A DNA stretch of 48,307 nt. It comes from Eggerthella sp. GTDB taxonomy: Bacteria; Actinomycetota; Coriobacteriia; Coriobacteriales; Eggerthellaceae. Below the pieces are notes generated by a model. It was not told where the DNA came from. It did no database searches and saw only the letters and a program-made list of their open reading frames with translations. Location: the NCBI GenBank assembly GCA_030540085.1, contig JAUNWY010000010.1, positions 1 through 48,307 on the forward strand, read 5' to 3'. The position numbers and the translations under genes are program-made. Positions 42,417 to 48,307 of this stretch are shown piece after piece. Each line of letters opens with the position of its first letter. Position 1 is the stretch's first letter.

Positions 42417-43472
42417 TTAAATTACAACCAGTGGCTTAATCAGATCAGCGGGCTTGTCCTTCATCAGCATCAGGGCTTCTTCCATATGATCGAAGCCCTC
42501 GAAACGATGAGTGATCATCTTCCCGGGGTCAATACGCCCTGTCTGAATGAGCTTCAGCAGCTTCTCAGAACGAAGGCGCCCACCAGGCATCAGGCCGCAT
42601 CTGATCTGCTTATGGCTCATACCGCAGCCCCACTCTACGCGAGGAACCTTAACGAACTCGCCTGACCCCAGGTAGTTCACGTTGCCGATTATTCCACCTG
42701 GTTTCAGCATGGAAACCGCCTGGGCCATAGTGCCCACATTGCCGCCGGCGATAATAATGCGATCGACGCCCTTACCGTTCGTGTAGTCCAGAATCTGCTC
42801 CACGATATCGCCTTCGCGATAGTTAACAATCTGCGTTGCCCCGTACTCAAGGGCCAAATCGCAGCAGCATTTGCGCGAACCAACCGCGAAGAGGTTGCTT
42901 GCGCCCCTCAGCGCCGCCGCCGCAACGCCCATCAACCCAACTGGGCCAATGCCGATTACCGCAACATCATCACCGAACTGAATATCGGCGAGTTCGGCAC
43001 CATGGAACCCCGTCGGCACCATGTCGCTCACCATAGTGGCAGCACCCAGATCCATTCCCTCAGGAAGAAGAGCCAAGTTGCCATCCGCATCATTTACATG
43101 GAAGAGCTCGCCAAATACACCATCTTTGAAGTTGGAGAACTTCCACCCTGCAAGCATGCCAGTGGAGTGCATTGGAAAGCCTGCCTGAGCTTCAAGCGAA
43201 GACCAATCGGGCGTAATAGCCGAAACTACGACCTTGTCGCCCGGTTTGAAATCGCGAACCAACTCGCCGACTTCCTCGACAACGCCTACCGCTTCGTGGC
43301 CCAGGATCATATCGCTGCGATCGCCAATAGCCCCTTCCCAAACGGTATGTACGTCAGATGTACACGGCGAAACCGCAATGGGCCTCACCAACGCATCCAA
43401 CGGACCAAAAGCAGGACGCTCCTTTTCAATCCAACCCGTCCTATCAATCCCTAACATTGCGAAGCCTTTCAT
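42417..43472 (-). CDS. NADP-type secondary alcohol dehydrogenase
   Basis: A 351-residue zinc-dependent medium-chain dehydrogenase very like the Thermoanaerobacter/Clostridium isopropanol dehydrogenase. Zinc ligands Cys37, His59-Glu60 and Asp150 sit at the same positions (APCTSD-like SPCTSDVHT, LGHEAVG, MVSDMVPTGFHG), and the cofactor strand GIGPVGLMGVAAAALRGA and VGSRK point to NADP(H). It interconverts secondary alcohols and ketones in the cytoplasm and needs only catalytic zinc. A terminator follows. The next gene upstream, on the same strand, is a MocR-type regulator. Confidence 0.9.
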   Translation of the reverse strand: MKGFAMLGIDRTGWIEKERPAFGPLDALVRPIAVSPCTSDVHTVWEGAIGDRSDMILGHEAVGVVEEVGELVRDFKPGDKVVVSAITPDWSSLEAQAGFPMHSTGMLAGWKFSNFKDGVFGELFHVNDADGNLALLPEGMDLGAATMVSDMVPTGFHGAELADIQFGDDVAVIGIGPVGLMGVAAAALRGASNLFAVGSRKCCCDLALEYGATQIVNYREGDIVEQILDYTNGKGVDRIIIAGGNVGTMAQAVSMLKPGGIIGNVNYLGSGEFVKVPRVEWGCGMSHKQIRCGLMPGGRLRSEKLLKLIQTGRIDPGKMITHRFEGFDHMEEALMLMKDKPADLIKPLVVI

Positions 43473-43628
43473 GGCAGCCCCCTAAAATCTGGCGGTGTGA
43501 GCATCTGATGCAAACACATGCTCTGCGCTACATCATGTGCGGCAATGCCGAGTTCTTCATCGCCGCATCACGAAAGTAACCGTCACAGCACAAGGGCAAT
43601 AGGGTCGATTCGCGTAATTGTTTTCAGG

Positions 43629-45053
43629 TCAATCATGCTGATGAGCAAGGATTTCCCTTTGGAAAATTATCTCCAAGAGGTCGATCGCAACAGAAATATG
43701 ATCAGTTGGAATTGAAGCAAAATTCACTACAACGCAATGGGAGCTTTTCGCACTAGGGTGAACGCAATAATCTGAAAGCATATCAAGGCTTACGCCCTTT
43801 TCTGCGGCAAGCCGCTTTACCTCTTTATCGCTGCAGTTCGTTGCAATCTTCAAGATAAAATGCGTTCCAACCTCACCACCAAATACTTCAGAAATCAACG
43901 CAAGTTTCGACTGCCCCAAAGCATCCAAAACAAGTTGCCTCTGATGCTTGTAATGGCGCCTTAAACGGTTGATATGCCTCTCGAAATAACCTTCGGAAAT
44001 AAACTTCGCCAAAGTGCTTTGCTCAAAGCTTGACACCGTACAGGAATAAAAACTGAGCTGATTTCGATAAAGGTCCATCAGCGCTTCCGGTAACACCATG
44101 TACGCAATACGCAAAGATGGCACGAGCGTTTTCGAAAACGTATTCAGGTATATCACTCGTTGTGTTTCGTCCTGAGTGACAAGCGGAGCGGGTGCTCTAC
44201 CTCCATAGCGGATTTCGCTATCGTAATCATCTTCAATAATGTAGCGATCAGGCTTTCCACTTAGCCAAGAAAGAAGCTCGCGACGGCGGCCAGAAGACAT
44301 GATGACGCCTGTCGGAAAATGATTTGCCGGCGAAACATGGACAACATCAGCACGGCTTTTCATGAGCGCTTCAACGGAAAGGCCCTGTTTATCAAGAGGA
44401 ATATAGTCCCAATACGTACGATAGCTACGCGAAACATCGGCAAACTTCTTATACCCAGGATCTTCGATTGCAATAATTCGCTGGTCGCCCAAAAGCTGCA
44501 GCAGTTTTCCATAGAGATACTCAGTTCCCGCACCAACAATGATGCGCGAAGGGGAAACGCGAATCCCCTTCGATTCATACAGATGGAATGCGATGGCCTT
44601 CCGCAATTCGTAGAGCCCATTGAACGGAACGGTTTCAAGCATAGCGGGATCACGCTCCGAAAGCACCTGCCGCATCAAACGCGACCATGCATCAAGAGGA
44701 AACAACTCCAAACTGCAGCGATTGGCCTTGAAATCGAGAAGCTTCCCATGAAGGGTGTGTTCAGGGATGGAGACATCCCCCAGATCGAAGAAGGCAGTTC
44801 CCTCTGCTTTGCCCGGACATACGACAAAACCACTTCCCGGATTCGCCTCAAGGTACCCTTCACTTACCAGCAAGGAATAAGCATGTTCGATCGTACTCAC
44901 GCTCACTTCAAGCTCTGCGGCAAGGGAACGCTTTGCGGGAAGACGGCTTCCAGCCGCAAGAACGCCATTGCGAATATCGCTACGAATACAACGATGGAGA
45001 TACTGGTATTTGGGAAGACCTTCCCTGTTGCCAAGGTCGTACCGCGCCGTCAT
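43629..45053 (-). CDS. MocR-family (GntR-aminotransferase) regulator
   Basis: A 474-residue MocR protein: GntR winged helix at about 12-80 (LPAKRSLAAELEVSVSTIEH) joined to a class I aminotransferase-like domain with PLP Lys308 in NTFSKTLVPSLRIAY and the family motif EDDYDSE (274-280). PdxR/GabR relatives sense PLP-bound amino acids. The target is not evident: either the alcohol dehydrogenase downstream on the same strand or the divergent adhesin gene. Confidence 0.88.
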   Translation of the reverse strand: MTARYDLGNREGLPKYQYLHRCIRSDIRNGVLAAGSRLPAKRSLAAELEVSVSTIEHAYSLLVSEGYLEANPGSGFVVCPGKAEGTAFFDLGDVSIPEHTLHGKLLDFKANRCSLELFPLDAWSRLMRQVLSERDPAMLETVPFNGLYELRKAIAFHLYESKGIRVSPSRIIVGAGTEYLYGKLLQLLGDQRIIAIEDPGYKKFADVSRSYRTYWDYIPLDKQGLSVEALMKSRADVVHVSPANHFPTGVIMSSGRRRELLSWLSGKPDRYIIEDDYDSEIRYGGRAPAPLVTQDETQRVIYLNTFSKTLVPSLRIAYMVLPEALMDLYRNQLSFYSCTVSSFEQSTLAKFISEGYFERHINRLRRHYKHQRQLVLDALGQSKLALISEVFGGEVGTHFILKIATNCSDKEVKRLAAEKGVSLDMLSDYCVHPSAKSSHCVVVNFASIPTDHISVAIDLLEIIFQREILAHQHD

Positions 45054-45393
45054 AAGACCTCCCGATAAGAATTGACTTGAAAAGCAATGGTGGAAATTTC
45101 GGACTAATTTAAGGTCGATCTTGCCTAAACATCAGGCACCATTTCGCAGAACGAATGATTCCGAATGCTCTCTGTTCGGTTCTCTCGGTGAACGGCTTTC
45201 GTATTTGAGCATCGAAGCCTGTAAACTCTTGTTCGTGAAGGATAAGAAGAGTCATTATCAATGACGATAATTTGGCGCGAGATATTTGATTTAACCTATA
45301 AACAATTTTTATGCAGTTGATTCCTTTTACTGAATGTAAGCGAACGCACAAATTATTTTGCTCAGATTCAATAGACTTTGAAAGAGAGATAGC
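45054..45393. other. Divergent control region of MocR and adhesin genes
   Basis: 340 bases without a gene, AT-rich toward the right end. No operator or RNA element recognised; the position suggests regulation of the adhesin by the MocR protein. Confidence 0.4.
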
Positions 45394-47163
45394 GTGAACA
45401 AGATACGCAGGGCGCTGGCCTTCGTTGCGGCATTGGCCCTCTACGCATCAGTGATGCCGATATCAGCATTCGCGGCAACGCCAACTACTATCGAAGTAGG
45501 CAACAGCAGCGAGTTCGATAATGCGGTAGCAACCGTGAACGGTGCAACCAGCGGCGAATACGTTATTGAGCTAACGGACAGCTTTGAGTCTAATGGTGCT
45601 TCTTTTGACTCTTCATGCCCTACTACCCTTCTGGGCAATGGGCACACTATAACGCTTGGTCAATATTCTTCCATCTCCGTTTCAAAGGGGACCGAACTGA
45701 ACCTAGGCTCCTCAGACGGTAGCAACACCTTGACCATTAAAGGAAAAGGCAAGGGCGAACCTAGCAACGATGTTCCTGGTTTGCTCTATGTCGAAGGCAC
45801 GTGCAACATCCATTCGGGGACAACGCTCGCCGACCGAGAAGGGAACAATTACTTCGGCGGTGGCGTTACTGTGCAAGGCGGCACGTTCCATATGTACGGC
45901 GGCACCATTGAAAATTGCGGAATCAGCGGCGGATCCGTTTGCTATGGCGGAGGCGTAGCGGTTATCTACGGCGGCTCGTTCGAAATGGATGCTGGTGAAA
46001 TCACGAATTGCTACGCAAAGGCAACCTGGAAATGCGACTGGGATTCACGAATGATTACCGCTATGGGCGGCGGCGTGTTCGTATCAGGCGGATCTTCCTT
46101 CATCATGAATGGTGGCACCATAGAAAACAACAGCGCTACCGATATGGGTGGCGGCGTAGCGATAGTTGCCTCTATCGAGGAAGTGAGCAGCGGATTCGGC
46201 ACCCTTAAAAGTTCAGCTGAGCTTCGTGGTGGAACGATCAAAGAAAACGAAGCCCACGATGGCGCTGGCGTTTTTGCTTCCGGCTACTACTACGCCGGCG
46301 CATACGGGCTGTGCGCCGATACGCCGAGCATCGGAGCCCAGGCAAATCAGGGGCTTCGCATTAAGGATGCAAATATCCTCGAGAACAAAGCCGACCAGCA
46401 GGATGGTCGAGGCGGCGGGGTATTTGCGGTAATGATGAAAGCGCCTGCAGCTGCTCACATCAGCAACGCCACAATTAAAGGCAACAACGCAGCCATAGGC
46501 GGTGGTGTTATGTCCTACGGCTATTACACTGCCATGAATATCGATGGCAGCGCCATTACCGGAAACATCGCAACCACCTATGGTGGCGGTTTTGCTGCAG
46601 ACGCAAACACAGAAGAATCCGCTGGGACAACCGTAACCAACACCAAACTGTGTAACAACACCGCAGATAAGGCAGCATCTGATGTCTACCTGAACGATGC
46701 TGCAATGAGGCTGTCTTCTGCGAAGAATATGAATGAACTTTACCTTGGCAAGCCCGACGATGCGACCAACCATAAGATCGATGGCTGGTACGTAGACGAC
46801 GAATCTTCTCGCTACACCGCCCAGTCGAAAAATGAACGTAACGAGTACGCCAACTATGGAAGCATCGAATCCGGAAACAAGGTCTGCCTAATTGCAGCAA
46901 CCGGAACCGAGAAAGTCGCTGAGAACACCAACACTCCGTCCGTGCCAAACAATAGCGATCAGAGCGGAGCAAATAGCGACGATAAGTCGCAAGCCAACCC
47001 TAACGACAAATCAGAAACCGCGCAGGAAGCAGATTCGCCTTCCCCCGACACGGCAGACAGCACAAATGCGAGATATTGTTACGTATTGATCCTAACCGCC
47101 ATAGCGGCGCTGGGAAGTGCTGTGTATGCAAATGGCAGGATAAGACGTAGACGAAACTATTAA
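45394..47163 (+). CDS. Beta-helix surface adhesin
   Basis: A 589-residue secreted protein. GTG start with AGAGAG upstream; signal peptide about 1-28 ending AFAATP. Residues 100-450 are a series of Gly-rich beta-helix turns of the polymorphic-membrane-protein type: GGGVTVQGGTFHMYGGTIEN, GGGVFVSGGSSFIMNGGTIE, GGGVAIV..., GGGVMSYG. An Asn/Ser/Asp-rich stalk (510-555) precedes SPDTADS, a hydrophobic helix and RIRRRRNY, which looks like a sorting/membrane anchor. It is expected on the cell wall, binding host glycans or cells. The divergent MocR gene may control it. Confidence 0.8.
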   Translation: MNKIRRALAFVAALALYASVMPISAFAATPTTIEVGNSSEFDNAVATVNGATSGEYVIELTDSFESNGASFDSSCPTTLLGNGHTITLGQYSSISVSKGTELNLGSSDGSNTLTIKGKGKGEPSNDVPGLLYVEGTCNIHSGTTLADREGNNYFGGGVTVQGGTFHMYGGTIENCGISGGSVCYGGGVAVIYGGSFEMDAGEITNCYAKATWKCDWDSRMITAMGGGVFVSGGSSFIMNGGTIENNSATDMGGGVAIVASIEEVSSGFGTLKSSAELRGGTIKENEAHDGAGVFASGYYYAGAYGLCADTPSIGAQANQGLRIKDANILENKADQQDGRGGGVFAVMMKAPAAAHISNATIKGNNAAIGGGVMSYGYYTAMNIDGSAITGNIATTYGGGFAADANTEESAGTTVTNTKLCNNTADKAASDVYLNDAAMRLSSAKNMNELYLGKPDDATNHKIDGWYVDDESSRYTAQSKNERNEYANYGSIESGNKVCLIAATGTEKVAENTNTPSVPNNSDQSGANSDDKSQANPNDKSETAQEADSPSPDTADSTNARYCYVLILTAIAALGSAVYANGRIRRRRNY

Positions 47164-47254
47164 TTGCGATCCATATCCGCAGAGTGGCAGAATGCCCCAA
47201 ATCAATTTCGGCGCCAATTCATTACCCAATCGGCGAAAAATGTTTCCAACTGGA

Positions 47255-47260
47255 TATAAT
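47255..47260 (+). promoter_or_regulatory. -10 box of guaA promoter
   Basis: TATAAT in the 163-base gap before guaA, 67 bases from the ATG. The -35 side (GGCGAA 17 bases upstream) is weak. Confidence 0.5.
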
Positions 47261-47326
47261 TAACAGACACGAAACATGCGCTGAGTTAAATGCAGCGCAT
47301 TCCAACCGAATTCAAAGGAGCTTTGC

Positions 47327-48307
47327 ATGGATCCCAATAAGCGTCCTGACGACATGGTTCGTATCACCACCCCCGAACTGGCCCAGGCATTTATCGAAGA
47401 GCAGATTACTGCAATTCGCGAGCAGATCGGCAGCAAAAAGGTCCTGCTGGCCCTTTCCGGCGGCGTTGACAGCTCCGTTGTTGCTGCCCTGCTCATCAAG
47501 GCTATTGGCAAGCAGCTTATCTGCGTGCATGTAAACCATGGTCTTATGCGCAAAGGCGAAAGCGAGCAGGTTGTTGACGTGTTCAAGAACCAGATGGACG
47601 CAAACCTGGAGTACGTAGACGCAACCGACCGCTTCCTGAACAAGCTGGTTGACGTAGAAGAGCCCGAAACCAAGCGCAAGATTATCGGCGCTGAGTTTAT
47701 TCGCGTATTCGAAGAAGAAGCTCGCAAGGTTGGCAACGAAGTAAGCTTCCTGGCTCAGGGCACCATTTATCCCGATATTCTTGAATCGCAGGACGGCGTA
47801 AAGGCACACCACAATGTAGGCGGCCTGCCCGACGATTTACAGTTCGAGCTATGCGAGCCCGTTAAGCTGCTGTACAAAGACGAAGTGCGCGTAGTTGGTC
47901 GCGAACTGGGCCTGCCCGAAAACATGGTTGAGCGTCAGCCCTTCCCCGGCCCTGGCCTGGGCGTTCGCTGCCTTGGCGCCATCACTCGCGACCGTCTTGA
48001 AGCCCTGCGCGATGCCGACGCTATCGTACGCGAGGAAATCGACAAAGCGGGACTGACCATCTGGCAGTACTTTGCCGTAGTGCCCGACTTCCGTGCAACC
48101 GGCGTTCGCGATGGCAAGCGTGCATACGACTGGCCCTGTATCATTCGCTGCATCAACACCGTTGACGTAATGACCGCTGAAGTTCCCGAGCTTGATTGGG
48201 CGCTGCTGAAGCGTATCACCGCTCGCGTTACCGCCGAAGTTCCTGGCATTTGCCGCGTGTGCTACGACCTGACTCCTAAGCCCGTTGGCACCGTGGAATG
48301 GGAGTAA
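47327..48307 (+). CDS. guaA: GMP synthase, ATP-pyrophosphatase subunit
   Basis: A 326-residue protein covering only the C-terminal two thirds of bacterial GuaA: the N-type ATP pyrophosphatase (P-loop SGGVDSS, residues 44-50) and the dimerisation domain, ending GTVEWE. The usual N-terminal glutamine amidotransferase (about 200 residues) is absent, and nothing upstream encodes it. A clean ribosome site (AAGGAG, seven bases before the ATG) shows that this is a real start, as in archaeal two-gene GMP synthases. It aminates XMP to GMP with ATP, using ammonia from a separate glutaminase. The last twelve bases equal, save one, the att repeats at 1, 1603, 3404 and 9793. The reading frame closes exactly at the window end. 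Confidence 0.87.
   Translation: MDPNKRPDDMVRITTPELAQAFIEEQITAIREQIGSKKVLLALSGGVDSSVVAALLIKAIGKQLICVHVNHGLMRKGESEQVVDVFKNQMDANLEYVDATDRFLNKLVDVEEPETKRKIIGAEFIRVFEEEARKVGNEVSFLAQGTIYPDILESQDGVKAHHNVGGLPDDLQFELCEPVKLLYKDEVRVVGRELGLPENMVERQPFPGPGLGVRCLGAITRDRLEALRDADAIVREEIDKAGLTIWQYFAVVPDFRATGVRDGKRAYDWPCIIRCINTVDVMTAEVPELDWALLKRITARVTAEVPGICRVCYDLTPKPVGTVEWE

Noticed and set aside
1..48307. CRISPR array, retron or restriction-modification genes
   Set aside because: No regularly spaced repeats, reverse transcriptase, methylase or restriction motifs were seen on either strand.

Overview
The window looks like a chromosomal segment of a moderately GC-rich Gram-positive actinobacterium, most probably a gut Coriobacteriia/Eggerthellaceae member. 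I infer this from the gene families (TIGR04076 protein, NirJ2/AhbD-like radical SAM enzyme, flavodoxin-membrane fusion, Tm-1-like/TIM-barrel pair, surface proteins with TPHTG-type anchors), AGGAG-type ribosome sites and overall composition. The genus cannot be fixed from sequence alone. No tRNA, rRNA, CRISPR array, transposase or intact integrase was seen.

Left 12-14 kb (accessory): a patchwork of short cargo modules. A GAGTGGGA(A/G)TA(A/G) motif recurs at 1, 1603, 3404 and 9793, with a degenerate copy near 11346. It is the same sequence, to within one base, as the 3' end of the GMP synthase gene that closes the window (last 12 bases, encoding Glu-Trp-Glu-stop). The guaA 3' end is a well known attachment site for integrative elements, so I read these as att scars of serial or tandem integrations. 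The modules carry: (A) an orphan RelB/DinJ-type antitoxin, a cupin and an HxlR regulator; (B) a complete AbiEi/AbiEii type IV toxin-antitoxin pair; (C) a DUF3800 protein, two excisionase-like HTH proteins, and a three-gene set of zinc-hook AAA_13 (RloC/PrrC-like) ATPase, small HTH protein and HEPN-type protein with an Rx4H motif, which is the best candidate for a new defence system; (D) a broken gene and an AT-richer HNH-like zinc-finger protein. Gene relics are frequent here.

11.6-15.1 kb: an acidic hypothetical protein; an autoregulated TetR-membrane protein-zinc ribbon operon with a clear promoter and double operator; a short-chain dehydrogenase relic; and a MerR regulator.

15.4-19.3 kb: a radical SAM/SPASM enzyme followed by a complete Fec/Btu-type ABC importer (lipoprotein, permease, ATPase). 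The MerR gene and the radical SAM operon share the same MerR-type promoter layout (19-bp spacer with TGACGTT-N-CGTC dyad in the same register), so this looks like one regulon for iron/tetrapyrrole acquisition and processing.

19.3-23.7 kb: type IIA topoisomerase subunits (parE, parC) on the minus strand. 23.9-30 kb: a decayed, internally deleted copy of the TetR-operon locus, a TIGR04076 protein, an HxlR/tandem-SnoaL divergent pair, a zinc-dependent macrodomain protein, an amidohydrolase lacking its N-terminal metal site, and a flavodoxin-SCP2-like-membrane fusion. 30-34 kb: a cell-surface protein with an isopeptide-pilin-like domain and two hypothetical proteins. 34.5-36.8 kb: Tm-1-like protein and its TIM-barrel partner as separate genes. 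37-41.4 kb: ABC/FtsX exporter behind a DtxR/IdeR-like iron box, then a ZIP metal transporter. 41.4-45 kb: DUF454 protein, a broken membrane protein, a Thermoanaerobacter-type secondary alcohol dehydrogenase and a MocR regulator. 45.4-48.3 kb: a beta-helix adhesin and guaA, which here encodes only the ATP-pyrophosphatase part of GMP synthase.
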